Shown piece after piece: positions 34,825-43,012 of a stretch of 64,000 nucleotides of DNA. Source of the DNA: Roseiflexus castenholzii DSM 13941. Its GTDB lineage: Bacteria; Chloroflexota; Chloroflexia; Chloroflexales; Roseiflexaceae. Below the pieces are notes generated by a model. The model was not told where the DNA came from, searched no databases, and saw only the letters and a program-made list of their open reading frames with translations. The stretch spans positions 124,001-188,000 of the forward strand of contig NC_009767.1 in assembly GCF_000017805.1 (NCBI RefSeq). Reading direction: 5' to 3'. Positions within the stretch are counted from its first letter, which is position 1; the number at the start of each line of letters is the position of its first letter. The position numbers and the translations under genes are program-made.

Positions 34825-35808
34825 CTACCCGCTCACCAGTTGATGCGCCCGGATGCGGTCGCCTTCAAGGGTAATCAGTGCGCCATGCAACACCCCCTCG
34901 CCGTAAGCGCTGCCGGGATTGATACACAGTGTGCGTCCGATCCGCACCGCACCCCGCGACTCATGGATGTGCCCGTGCAACGCCAGCAATGGCTGAAACT
35001 CCTCAATCACCCGCCGCACTGCCGTGCTGCCGACCGGCGCCATTACCACCTGCCCGCCCTCGGTCACAACCGTCAGATCGTCGCGCACCTTCGGCGCGTC
35101 ATCGAGCGTGCTGCGATAGGGCGGACTGTGCAGCACAAAGATCGCCGGACGGTCGCGGTCAAGACGGTCGGCAACGACGCGGATGCGGCGTTCCAAGTCT
35201 GCTTCGCCCATCTCGCGCGGACTGCGCCAAGGGGTCGGCGGCACCCAGGATTCGCCCAGTATCTGGTAGCGCCCCCATTCGAGCACGCATCCATCCGGGT
35301 TGCGCACCACGCTGCCACTGCGCAGCGCGTCATCGAGCGCCGGTTCGTCATCGTTGCCTGCCATCACAAAGCAGGCGACGTTGCTGCCCGCCAGTCGTTC
35401 TTCGGCAAGCGCAATCCAGCGCCGCACTGCGTCGATCATCACGCGACGGAACACCTGATCGAGATAGCCGGGTTCCGCTTCCAGACGGTGGTATTCGTCC
35501 GGAGCACAGCGGTACGGGTAGAAACCATTGAAGCGAATATTCTTTTCGAGCGTCGTCAGTTCCGCATCGTCGCGGGCAAGCGCTTCCTGCCCCAGAAACG
35601 ACGCCCGATACCCGTGCGGCGTCTCCACCAGCGGCACGAGCATCTTGCCGGTGAGGTCGCCACCCATCACCAGCGCCTGCGCACCGTAAAACTGCGCCGC
35701 GTTCAAAAACTTGAGCCAGCACCGCTCCGAGCCGTGAATGTCGCTGCTGTAGAACAGGCGCACAGTCTCATCATTGGACGTTCGTTGTTTCCGGTTGAAG
35801 AGCCACAT
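34825..35808 (-). CDS. Calcineurin-like metallophosphoesterase
   Basis: 327 residues. Metal and phosphate motifs are in order: SSDIHGSERC (DxH), MGGDLTG (GD), MAGNDDEP (GND), VLHSPPY (H), and ALHGHIHESRG (GHxH). The second block of about 60 residues after GGDLTG is an insertion relative to small phosphodiesterases. Substrate unknown (phosphodiester or phosphomonoester). It begins 2 bp after the end of the nucleotidyltransferase-like gene and ends 23 bp before the cyclase gene, so four genes from 36587 to 32492 look like one operon. Confidence 0.9.
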   Translation of the reverse strand: MWLFNRKQRTSNDETVRLFYSSDIHGSERCWLKFLNAAQFYGAQALVMGGDLTGKMLVPLVETPHGYRASFLGQEALARDDAELTTLEKNIRFNGFYPYRCAPDEYHRLEAEPGYLDQVFRRVMIDAVRRWIALAEERLAGSNVACFVMAGNDDEPALDDALRSGSVVRNPDGCVLEWGRYQILGESWVPPTPWRSPREMGEADLERRIRVVADRLDRDRPAIFVLHSPPYRSTLDDAPKVRDDLTVVTEGGQVVMAPVGSTAVRRVIEEFQPLLALHGHIHESRGAVRIGRTLCINPGSAYGEGVLHGALITLEGDRIRAHQLVSG

Positions 35809-35810
35809 TG

Positions 35811-36587
35811 TTATCCGCCTTCATCAGGAATATCGTACCAGCGCACGCGATCCCCGATCCGCGCCCGCATTTTCCACGCCATCGTCTTCGGCTGCGCCTC
35901 GATGGTCTCGCGCAACACGGCAATCTGCGACGACACCCGGTAAGCGCCGTATACAGGACGCCCGACTGTCCATCGGTCGAGACGATCCAGACTGAGCGCC
36001 AGCGTCCGGTAGAGCCCCCAATCGCGCGCTGCCAGTTGCGCAATGTACGCCACGTCAATTGCTCCGGGTTCGGCGCCGAGCGGCAGGTCAGAGAGCAGCG
36101 CAAACAGATCGCGCAGGTCGTTCTCCGTCGCCTCCACGACTTGCAGTTTGGTCAGCAGCAGATCGGCCGGCGTCAGGGTTGCGGGGTGCAGGTGCAAACG
36201 GTCGCGCAGGTCGAACGTGTGACACATCTGGAATCGGTCGAGGAACACATCAATGTGACGTTCGTCCGCGGTGTGTCGAAAGATCAGGCGCTGCATGCCG
36301 TGCAACAGGTTAAATTCACGGTCCGGCTCATAGCCATGATCGATGAACAGGCGCTGCAACGTCGCACGTTCCCTGGCGAGCCCGACCATATCGATGTCTT
36401 TGTAGGAACGCTCGAAATCAGGATGTCGCGCCGTTGGACAGAGATGATAAATGGCGATGCCGCCAAGCAATCGCAGGCTGAGACCGGCGCCGTCTGCCGC
36501 AGCAATGAGGCGTCTGGCATCGTCGTAAAGCGTGTCAACCGGCATAGAGGAGAAGGAGTTTACACGAAGGTGAAGGTCAAAAGCCAT
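35811..36587 (-). CDS. Nucleotidyltransferase-fold protein (AbiEii/MNT-like)
   Basis: 258 residues. The nucleotidyltransferase signature GGIAIYHL (residues about 42-49) followed by YKDIDMVGL (DxD-type metal site) matches the AbiEii/MNT fold; a third acidic strand is HIDVFLDRF. The C-terminal half is helical. There is no Shine-Dalgarno before ATG 36587, but a promoter TTGACA-17-TATGGT ends 10 bp upstream, predicting a leaderless mRNA; ATG 36542 is an alternative start. No AbiEi partner is adjacent, so toxin-antitoxin function is not implied. Substrate unknown. Confidence 0.75.
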   Translation of the reverse strand: MAFDLHLRVNSFSSMPVDTLYDDARRLIAAADGAGLSLRLLGGIAIYHLCPTARHPDFERSYKDIDMVGLARERATLQRLFIDHGYEPDREFNLLHGMQRLIFRHTADERHIDVFLDRFQMCHTFDLRDRLHLHPATLTPADLLLTKLQVVEATENDLRDLFALLSDLPLGAEPGAIDVAYIAQLAARDWGLYRTLALSLDRLDRWTVGRPVYGAYRVSSQIAVLRETIEAQPKTMAWKMRARIGDRVRWYDIPDEGG

Positions 36588-36597
36588 TCATGGGTAT

Positions 36598-36626
36598 ACC
36601 ATAGCAACGGATGGAAGATTTGTCAA
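36598..36626 (-). promoter_or_regulatory. Promoter of the 36587-32492 operon
   Basis: Minus strand TTGACA (36626-36621), 17-bp spacer, TATGGT (36603-36598). The expected start site is about 36590, so the transcript begins within a few bases of the ATG at 36587. Confidence 0.65.
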
Positions 36627-36710
36627 ACGTGGAGCGCGTTAGTATGATGAGTCCACGTGCAGAAAGCGCCCAAACTGCTTCAAGCGGTCAAAATCGCCGG
36701 ATCGCAATCC

Positions 36711-37259
36711 GGGGAAATCTCGCTTCGTCCTTTTCGGTTCTGCCAACTGAGAGGCGAGAGGCGAGAGGGGCGCGGCGCGAGGGGCGAGGCGAGAGGCGAG
36801 AGGCGAGAGGCGAGAGGCGAGAGGGTCCCGGCAATGGTGTAGCGCGAGATTTATCTCGCATTTGTGGAGAGGCGCGAGGGGCGCGGCGTCCGGCAATGGC
36901 GTAGCGCGAGATTTATCTCGCATTTGTGGAGAGGCGCGAGGGGCGCGGCGTCCGGCAATGGTGTAGCGCGAGATTTATCTCGCATTTGTGGAGAGGTGAG
37001 AGGCGCGGGGCGAGGCGCGAGGGGTGAGGCGAGAGGCGAGAGGGTCCCGGCAATGGTGTAGCGCGAGATTTATCTCGCATTTGTGAAGAGGTGAGAGGCG
37101 CGGGGCGAGGCGCGAGGGGTGAGGCGAGAGGCGAGAGGCGAGAGGCGAGAGGGGAGAGGGTCCCGGCAATGGTGTAGCGCGAGATTTATCTCGCATTTGT
37201 GGAGAGGCGCGAGGGGTGAGAGGGGGAAATATCGCTTCGTCCTTTCCGGTTCTGCCAAC
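36711..37259. repeat. 37-bp direct duplication flanking the inserted array
   Basis: 36711-36747 and 37223-37259 are the same 37-bp gene segment (core CGCTTCGTCCTTT...CGGTTCTGCCAAC) with two mismatches. Only the second is in frame with the rest of the ATPase. They look like a duplication created when the array between them was inserted. Confidence 0.8.
36843..37200. repeat. Array of five palindromic repeats, opposite orientation to the 28.5-kb array
   Basis: Five GCGAGATTTATCTCGCATTT units start at 36843, 36905, 36967, 37063 and 37179, separated by GGCGAGAGGCGAGAGG-type purine filler. Each unit is the reverse complement of the units at 28501-28880. Confidence 0.9.
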
Positions 37260-37760
37260 CTGTTGCTGATGAAGCAGGTCAGCGAAAGTCTTGCCAGTCG
37301 GGCGGTCTATTTCATTCTCGATCCCATGACGCTCGGCGAGATCCGTCGTGCGCCGCGACCCGACATTTTGGCGCGGTTGTTGAGCGGCGATCTTCCTGAC
37401 GAAGGCACGCTGCCCGAAGAACCAACAGATCCCGCCGACATCATCTTGCGCGGTCTGATTCCGCCGTTGCTGCGCCTTTCCTCGCCACAATCGTGGGTGC
37501 GCTGGTGGGAGGGGTATGTTGCGACGTACCTGGAGCGTGATTTGCGTCAGATCGCTCAGATCGACACTCTCATCTATTTTCGCAGACTCATGGAACTGCT
37601 GGCGCTTCGCTCAGGTCAGTTGCTGAATCAGTCGGCACTGGCGCGCGATGCGCATATGTCGCAACCAACTGTGTATCGTTATCTGGGGCTGCCCTGGACG
37701 ATGCTTGCGTGACGACAACTGGCGTGCTAGACCGTAAGAGGCGAACGCAGAGGTGACGCG

Positions 37761-37985
37761 ATGAGCGGTCTTGATTTTCTTCAATCAGTCCAATTTGTCA
37801 CGGCAAAAGGCAAACGTTTGGCTGTTCTGGATGCAGAAGATTGGGAAGCGCTGATCGAATGGCTAGAGACGCTGGAAGATGTGCATATCGCACGTCAGGC
37901 CTCCGCAGAACTTAAGGCTGCTGATGGTGATCGTCAGCGCGCTGGTTGGAAGGAGTGGACGAGCGTGGCCGGAGAGATAGAGTGA
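37761..37985 (+). CDS. Antitoxin-like small protein (RelB/Phd type), orphan
   Basis: 74 residues: VQFVTAKGKRLAVLDAEDWE is typical of small antitoxins of the Phd/RelB-like group encoded before RelE toxins in these genomes, and the C-terminus (RAGWKEWTSVAGEIE) is acidic as in such antitoxins. A GAGGTGACGCG stretch lies upstream. The stop codon overlaps a GTG (37982) that opens VSRYTVL and then a stop, apparently the first codons of a RelE-type toxin (MSRYxV...) whose body has been lost. The intact antitoxin therefore stands without its toxin. Confidence 0.6.
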   Translation: MSGLDFLQSVQFVTAKGKRLAVLDAEDWEALIEWLETLEDVHIARQASAELKAADGDRQRAGWKEWTSVAGEIE

Positions 37986-38005
37986 GTCGCTACACTGTTC
38001 TCTGA
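37982..38005 (+). pseudogene. Remnant of a RelE-type toxin start
   Basis: GTG at 37982 overlaps the antitoxin stop in the GTGA arrangement typical of toxin-antitoxin operons. It encodes only VSRYTVL before TGA at 38005. RelE toxins paired with this antitoxin type commonly start MSRY-V. The rest is not found downstream, where a convergent Uma2 gene ends at 38033. Confidence 0.45.
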
Positions 38006-38032
38006 GGTCTTGCCTTGAGAATCATTGGTCCA

Positions 38033-38653
38033 TTACGCCGCCGTGTCAGGCGCTCCGGCGAAGAGAGCGGCGACCGGCACGGCAACCGGGAAGCGATCCG
38101 GCTGAAGCGTGGCGTCCAGGCCGATCAACCTCGTGAAGGCGTAATCCTCCAGCGTGGCGTCAGGTGCGCGGCAGACCAGCACATCCCGCGTTTCCGGGCG
38201 AATGATCCAGTATTCGGGGACGCCAGCGCGCGCATAGGCGCGCCGTTTAACAACGGTAACAACGGTGTCTTGCTCCGGGTTCGATGGCGATAATACCTCG
38301 GCAATCAGGTCAGGAACGCCGCGGATGCGTCGTTCACTGATAATGTCGGCATGATCGCAGCCTACCAGCACGAAGTCAGGTTGTACTGGGTCGCATCCCG
38401 GCATCAGCACACCAATCGGTGCGGTTGCGGCATATGCCAGTCCCTGCTCTTCCAGCGGCATGCCAATATATTTGTCCAGGCGTCGCACAATCCACTGGTG
38501 AAAATAACTCGGCGCAGTGGTCATGTACAGCACACCCTCGATCACCTCGTAGCGATTGCCATCGTCCGGGAGTTCGCGCTCCCAGCGCTCGTAGCTCCAC
38601 CCCGCATCCAGCGATCGGAGCGTGATTGTCGGCAGACGCACAACGTCAGCCAT
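38033..38653 (-). CDS. Uma2-family (DUF820) protein
   Basis: 206 residues. Uma2 landmarks are YEVIEGVLYMTTAPSYFHQ, VQPDFVLVG (catalytic-type Asp), VPDLIAEVLSPSN (Glu), and VVKRRAYARAGVPEYWIIRP (Lys plus Tyr-Trp). So the PD-(D/E)xK-like site is complete. Function of Uma2 proteins is unproven despite the endonuclease label. A promoter (TTGACC-18-TATCAT) lies 33 bp upstream. It differs from the Uma2 at 17027 in lacking a coiled-coil tail. Confidence 0.88.
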   Translation of the reverse strand: MADVVRLPTITLRSLDAGWSYERWERELPDDGNRYEVIEGVLYMTTAPSYFHQWIVRRLDKYIGMPLEEQGLAYAATAPIGVLMPGCDPVQPDFVLVGCDHADIISERRIRGVPDLIAEVLSPSNPEQDTVVTVVKRRAYARAGVPEYWIIRPETRDVLVCRAPDATLEDYAFTRLIGLDATLQPDRFPVAVPVAALFAGAPDTAA

Positions 38654-38685
38654 GGCATTCCCCCGCTCAGCCGTATGTCACCGTC

Positions 38686-38715
38686 ATGATACAGCGAGAG
38701 ATGATACAAGGTCAA
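38686..38715 (-). promoter_or_regulatory. Promoter of the Uma2 gene with a direct repeat
   Basis: Minus strand TTGACC (38715-38710), 18-bp spacer, TATCAT (38691-38686). TGTATCA occurs twice, in the spacer and over the -10 box, 15 bp apart. The rest of 38654-38981 is GC-rich filler without structure that could be assigned. Confidence 0.5.
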
Positions 38716-38981
38716 TCTCCCAAACCGCTTCGCCCCAACGCCCCCTGCTTCCCGTGCGGGAGAAAAGGGGGCGGTTCGACAGACTCACCGCACGGGAAGA
38801 GGGGAAAACCGGCAACGGGACGCGGCACACGCCTCTCGACCCGGAAAAACGCTTGACCTGAAAGATCCGCCCTGCCCGTCAGCACAGGGGCGCGGCAGCG
38901 CCGCGCCCATCAGCGTAGGGGCAAGGCGGCGCTCCGTCCGTCCGTGACGCCGCATCAGCCGCCGCGCCCCTGCGATAGCAA

Positions 38982-41153
38982 TTATGATGACGTCCGCTCC
39001 GCCAGCAACCGCAGACCGTTCGCCACCACGATCAGGGTGCTGCCTTCGTGCCCGACAACGCCAAGCGGCAGCGGAATGGCGCCGAATATGGCGAACACCA
39101 TCAGCACTGCCATAACGGTAAAGGCGAACGCCAGGTTCTGCCGCACGATGCTGCGCGCGCGACGCGCCAGGCGCAACGCCCCCGGCAGGCGGCTCAGATC
39201 GTCACTCATGAGCAACACATCGGCGCTCTCCAGCGCGACGTCCGTGCCTGCCGCCCCCATCGCCACGCCGAGCGTCGCACTCGCCAGCGCCGGCGCATCA
39301 TTGATGCCATCGCCGACCATCGCCACCGGTCCATACCGCTCCTCGAGTTCACGCAGCACGGCGACTTTCTCTTCCGGCAACAGTTCGGCGCGCACCTCGT
39401 CAACACCGAGCGCCTGCCCAAGCGTCTGCGCCACCCGCTGATTGTCGCCGGTCAGCAGCACTACCCGCTCGATACCGGTCTGCTTCAAGCGCGCAACCGC
39501 CGCAGCCGCTTCGGGGCGCACCGTATCGGCAATGGCGATAATGCCCCAGACGGCGCGTTCGCATCCGAGCGCCACCACAGTGCGTCCCAGGTCCTGCTGC
39601 GCCGCAATCTGCGCCGCAACCTCCGGCGTCAGGTCGAACAGCGACGGACGCCCAATCGTCAACCGGCAACCATTGATGTTCGCAGCCGCGCCGGCGCCGG
39701 TCAGCGACTCAAAGCCGGTTGCGACCGGTGTCGGCAGACCGCGTTCATCGGCGCCGCGCACAATCGCGCGTGCCAGCGGATGCTCCGAAGGGCGCTCAAT
39801 AGCGGCTGCCAGCGCCAGCAGGCGTCGCTGGTCGGTCGAGAGCGGCCCGATCATATCATCGGGGATCGGTTGCGGCGAACGGGATGGCGCTTCCGCTTCG
39901 GCGAGCGCGTGTTCCAGTTCTGCGGCTGCGCCATCCACCGGAATCACTGCCACCACCCCAGGTCTGCCGGTCGTCAGTGTGCCGGTTTTATCGAACGCCA
40001 CAACCCGCACCTGCGCAGCGGCTTCCAGGTGACGTCCGCCCTTGAAGAGCACCCCGCCGCGCGCCGACGCCGCCAGCGCCGAGAGGAGCGCCGCCGGGAT
40101 CGAAATGACCAGCGCGCACGGCGATGCCACCACCATCAGCGTCATCGCACGATAAAGGGTCGTGCCCGGATCCCATCCCAGAAAGAGGAGCGGAATGATA
40201 ATCGCCAGCAGCGTCAGACCGACGACCGCATAAGCGTAGTATTGACCAATGACCCGGTCGGTGAAATCCTGGCTCTTCGCCTTCTGTTCCCGCGCTTCGC
40301 GCACCACCTGCACAATCCGCGCCAGCGTCGAGTTTTCCACCGAGGTGGTCACACGCACTTCGAGCGCCCCCTGCCCGTTCATCGTGCCGGCGAACACTTT
40401 TGCGCCGGGGCGTTTCTCGACCGGCATCGACTCGCCGGTAATCGAGGCTTCGTTCAGCGCCGACTCACCGCGCACCACCACGCCATCGGCGGGGACCTGC
40501 GCACCGGGGCGCACCAACACCACCTCGCCGACCTGCAATTCCTCGACCGGCACACGCACAAGCGTGCCATTGCGGTACACCTCCGCCTCTTTCGGCGTCA
40601 TATCGAGGAGGGCGCGAATCGAAGCATGCGTGCGCCCCATCGCATATGTTTCGAGCGTACCGGAAAGCGAAAACAGAAACATCAGAATGGCGCCTTCGCG
40701 CGGTTGACCGACAATCGCCGCGCCGACGGCAGCCACGATCATCAGAAAGTTGACATCGAACTGCCGCTTCTTGAGCGTTTCCCACGCCTCCTGGACGCTA
40801 TAGAACCCGCCGCTCGCATACGCGACGGCGTAGAGCAGCCAGGCGACCCAGCGCGGCAGCGCCATGAAGTCTTCGACGATCCATCCGGCAACGACCATCA
40901 CCAGAGTGAGCGTTGTCAGGCGGATCATCCAGGGCAGCGCTGCAAGTTCCGCCTCTTCCGGCGTCAGTGGACGGGTTTCGGCAGGCAGCATGCGCAGCGT
41001 TGCGCCGGCGTTGCGGGCAAGCGCCTCAATATCGGCGACATTCACGCGACCGCCATCGTAGCGCAGCGTCAGCACACCTTCCTGTTCGTCATAATGAACG
41101 GCAAGCACCCCAGGACGGGTGCGCAGTTGAGCAATCAATTCCTGAGTTGACAT
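38982..41153 (-). CDS. P1B-4-type heavy-metal-transporting ATPase
   Basis: 723 residues. An HMA-like fold at the N-terminus (about 1-70) lacks the CxxC metal site. A-domain TGES (about 243), membrane motif SPC (VVASPCALVISIPAA), phosphorylation loop DKTGTLTTG, HP-type SEHPLA, and GDGINDAPAL. The last membrane helix carries HEGST...N (GVVGHEGSTLIVVANGLR). SPC plus HEG(G/S)T defines subgroup P1B-4, linked to Co2+, Fe2+ or Ni2+ export (CoaT, CtpD, PfeT), rather than CPC-type copper or zinc pumps. TAAATG junction: the regulator gene upstream ends one base before this start, so they are coupled. Confidence 0.92.
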   Translation of the reverse strand: MSTQELIAQLRTRPGVLAVHYDEQEGVLTLRYDGGRVNVADIEALARNAGATLRMLPAETRPLTPEEAELAALPWMIRLTTLTLVMVVAGWIVEDFMALPRWVAWLLYAVAYASGGFYSVQEAWETLKKRQFDVNFLMIVAAVGAAIVGQPREGAILMFLFSLSGTLETYAMGRTHASIRALLDMTPKEAEVYRNGTLVRVPVEELQVGEVVLVRPGAQVPADGVVVRGESALNEASITGESMPVEKRPGAKVFAGTMNGQGALEVRVTTSVENSTLARIVQVVREAREQKAKSQDFTDRVIGQYYAYAVVGLTLLAIIIPLLFLGWDPGTTLYRAMTLMVVASPCALVISIPAALLSALAASARGGVLFKGGRHLEAAAQVRVVAFDKTGTLTTGRPGVVAVIPVDGAAAELEHALAEAEAPSRSPQPIPDDMIGPLSTDQRRLLALAAAIERPSEHPLARAIVRGADERGLPTPVATGFESLTGAGAAANINGCRLTIGRPSLFDLTPEVAAQIAAQQDLGRTVVALGCERAVWGIIAIADTVRPEAAAAVARLKQTGIERVVLLTGDNQRVAQTLGQALGVDEVRAELLPEEKVAVLRELEERYGPVAMVGDGINDAPALASATLGVAMGAAGTDVALESADVLLMSDDLSRLPGALRLARRARSIVRQNLAFAFTVMAVLMVFAIFGAIPLPLGVVGHEGSTLIVVANGLRLLAERTSS

Positions 41154-41939
41154 TTACGCATTCTCCTCGTGTTGAAGAATACGGCGATCGTCCGGGTCCA
41201 GGCGCGCCAGCAGGTCTTCCCCCAGGCGCGCAAAAATACGTTGAGCGAACAATTCCATCCAGACGAACTGATGAGCGAGTGAAACCAGGTTCGGGTTCGT
41301 TGTGACGGTTGCCGACGTTGTGGCATGACCGCTGGCGATCAGGCACTCGCGGTCGTCCGCCACGATCATCAGCGTTTCCTCCATTTGATGCAGAGTTGTT
41401 TCCAGATGCGGATGGCGCACCACCTGACCAAGATCGAACGGTGCGTTGCCCGTCAGAATGACGCCGAGCCGAACGCCACGCGCGTGGGCGGCGGTCAGCG
41501 CCTCGCGCAGTTCAGCAACGTCGTCGTCGGTCAACACGAGCAACAGTTCGATCTGCGCGCGCTCAATCATCTCGCGGGCATAGTGCAACGCCTCCCGACG
41601 ACCGCTGAACGTCCACAGCCGCCCTTCATCGTGACGGCGGTAGAGGGGCGCCAGGCTGCTGCGCAGCTCCGCAACGCGCTGCCGCACCCGCTGCTCATAC
41701 CGGTCGAGCAGGATATCGGGCGACACCGGGCGATAGAGCGTCGCTTTTTCATCGAAGCTTTTGAGCACGGCGCCACGCGCTTCGAGCCGCCCGAGCGCCT
41801 CATAGACCATCGAGCGCGGCACGCCGGCCAGTTTCCCGATCTGATACCCGGTTGCCGGGTGCTCCTGCAACAGCGCAAGATAGACCTTCGCCTCGTATTC
41901 GGTAAACCCCAGCGTCGTCAATTGTTCGAGGACATCCAT
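41154..41939 (-). CDS. TrmB-family transcriptional regulator
   Basis: 261 residues. N-terminal winged helix (LTTLGFTEYEAKVYLALLQ; GVPRSMVYEALGRLEARGAV) as in TrmB/sugar-specific regulators, a coiled-coil dimerisation helix (about 75-105), then a PLD-like C-terminal effector domain (about 110-250) of TrmB type II without the sugar-binding half. It is coupled to the P1B-4 ATPase (stop TAA directly before ATG). An inverted repeat TAGTAGT-N10-ACTACTA overlaps its promoter and is the likely autoregulatory operator. GAAGG precedes the ATG. Whether it senses metal is inference from the neighbour. Confidence 0.88.
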   Translation of the reverse strand: MDVLEQLTTLGFTEYEAKVYLALLQEHPATGYQIGKLAGVPRSMVYEALGRLEARGAVLKSFDEKATLYRPVSPDILLDRYEQRVRQRVAELRSSLAPLYRRHDEGRLWTFSGRREALHYAREMIERAQIELLLVLTDDDVAELREALTAAHARGVRLGVILTGNAPFDLGQVVRHPHLETTLHQMEETLMIVADDRECLIASGHATTSATVTTNPNLVSLAHQFVWMELFAQRIFARLGEDLLARLDPDDRRILQHEENA

Positions 41940-41957
41940 AGTCGTTCGCCTTCACAC

Positions 41958-41981
41958 TAGTAGTAAGATTATAAACTACTA
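41958..41981. promoter_or_regulatory. Operator-like inverted repeat over the regulator promoter
   Basis: TAGTAGT (41958-41964) and ACTACTA (41975-41981) form perfect 7-bp arms with a 10-bp spacer that contains the minus-strand -10 box. A dimeric winged-helix regulator bound here would block RNA polymerase. Confidence 0.65.
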
Positions 41982-41996
41982 TTGAGAGGATGTCAA
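41968..41996 (-). promoter_or_regulatory. Consensus promoter of the TrmB/P1B ATPase operon
   Basis: TTGACA (41996-41991), 17-bp spacer, TATAAT (41973-41968) on the minus strand: a perfect sigma70 consensus. Predicted leader is about 22 nt. Confidence 0.85.
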
Positions 41997-42003
41997 GCAG
42001 GAA

Positions 42004-42032
42004 TTGACAGATTGCGGCGATCTGGTTATACT
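42004..42032 (+). promoter_or_regulatory. Promoter of the glycosyltransferase cluster, divergent from the regulator promoter
   Basis: TTGACA (42004-42009), 17-bp spacer, TATACT (42027-42032). The start site is expected at about 42039-42042, on top of the GTG start codon. Its -35 box is only 7 bp from the divergent one, so both promoters share one control region. Confidence 0.75.
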
Positions 42033-42041
42033 CACGGCACT

Positions 42042-42902
42042 GTGAACGCTGGCATATCGGTGATTATTCCCAACCTGCATTCGCCATTGATCGGCGAGGT
42101 AATCGATGCCATTACCCATCAGACCGAACAGCGCCTGATTGGTGAAATCATCGTGGTCGGACAGGATTGCCACCGACTGGTCAAGCCGCCGGCGCGCCAT
42201 GTCGAAACGTCTCATCCGGTCTCAGCCGCGCGCGCGCGCAATCTGGGCGCGGCGCTTGCGCGAGGCGATCATCTGCTCTTCATCGACTCCGACTGCATTG
42301 CCGCGCCCGATCTGGTCGAACGAATTGTTGCGCGATTGCATAAGGGCGATATAGTTGTTTGCGGCGGGGTTGTGATTGAAACCGGCGAGTACTGGAGCGA
42401 CTGTGACAATTTATTAGTTTTCGCCGACTATCTTGCTACAGCGCCTGCGGGAGAACGCATGTGGGCGCCGAGCCTGAACCTGTGCATTCGACGATCCGTC
42501 TTCTGGAGCATTGGCGGTTTTGATGAACGCTTCCCCAGCGCAGCCGGCGAGGACACCGATTTGAGTCTGCGATTGCGCGCGAGCGGCATCAGAATCGCCT
42601 TTGAGCCGCGCGCGCGCGTAATCCATCATCACCGACGCGCGACACCGCGCGCCGTGTGGGAGCATCTTCGGGCATTCGGGCGAGTGCAGGCGACGATCTG
42701 GCGTCGCCATGCCCGGTTGATGCCGCCGCCGCTGCCACTCGAACGGCTGCGGGCGCTTGCCCCGGCGCTGCGGGCTGTCGCGCCATTTCTGGCAATCCGC
42801 GACACTGCAACCCTGGCGCACCACGCGCCGCACCTGCTGCCGGGGCTGGTCTGGGCGCGCACCGCATGGTACTGGGGAGTGGCGGAGGGAGTGGGAGGGT
42901 AG
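42042..42902 (+). CDS. GT2-family glycosyltransferase
   Basis: 286 residues from GTG 42042, chosen because the promoter places the transcript start here and no Shine-Dalgarno exists: a leaderless gene. GT-A fold with ISVIIPNLHSPLIGEVIDA, the metal-binding DSD in LLFIDSDCIAAPDL, and GGFDERFPSAAGEDTDLSLRLRA (acceptor-site GED region). A hydrophobic C-terminal segment could touch the membrane. It resembles the next gene product over its entire length, suggesting a tandem duplication. Donor and acceptor are unknown; context suggests a surface polysaccharide or glycolipid. Confidence 0.88.
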   Translation: MNAGISVIIPNLHSPLIGEVIDAITHQTEQRLIGEIIVVGQDCHRLVKPPARHVETSHPVSAARARNLGAALARGDHLLFIDSDCIAAPDLVERIVARLHKGDIVVCGGVVIETGEYWSDCDNLLVFADYLATAPAGERMWAPSLNLCIRRSVFWSIGGFDERFPSAAGEDTDLSLRLRASGIRIAFEPRARVIHHHRRATPRAVWEHLRAFGRVQATIWRRHARLMPPPLPLERLRALAPALRAVAPFLAIRDTATLAHHAPHLLPGLVWARTAWYWGVAEGVGG

Positions 42903-43012
42903 ACGCAGAGAAACCAACATTCCTCGCAAGATCATGTGACTTCAAATGGAGTAGTGCAATATCTTTGCGGTGTTAAAGAGCGCCTCAACGATATTTATGA
43001 CACTGCCAGGTT

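Larger units (their letters stand above)
36646..37712 (+). pseudogene. Broken AAA-type ATPase (DUF4143 family) gene interrupted by a repeat array
   Basis: The upstream remnant (36657-36747) encodes VQKAPKLLQAVK, the segment before sensor 1 of AAA_14/DUF4143 ATPases. The downstream part (37223-37712) resumes with GKYRFVLSGSANLLLMKQVS, then DPMTLGEIRR, the DUF4143 domain (YLERDLRQIAQIDTLIYFRRLMELLA) and a winged-helix part that stops early at PTVYRYLGLPW. Between them lies a 475-bp repeat array (36748-37222) flanked by a 37-bp duplicated gene segment. A one-base shift precedes the first copy. The Walker A N-terminus and the C-terminus are missing, so the gene is dead. Confidence 0.75.

Noticed and set aside
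39048..41150. 700-codon plus-strand open frame
   Set aside because: Antisense shadow of the P1B-4 ATPase, which has all catalytic motifs.
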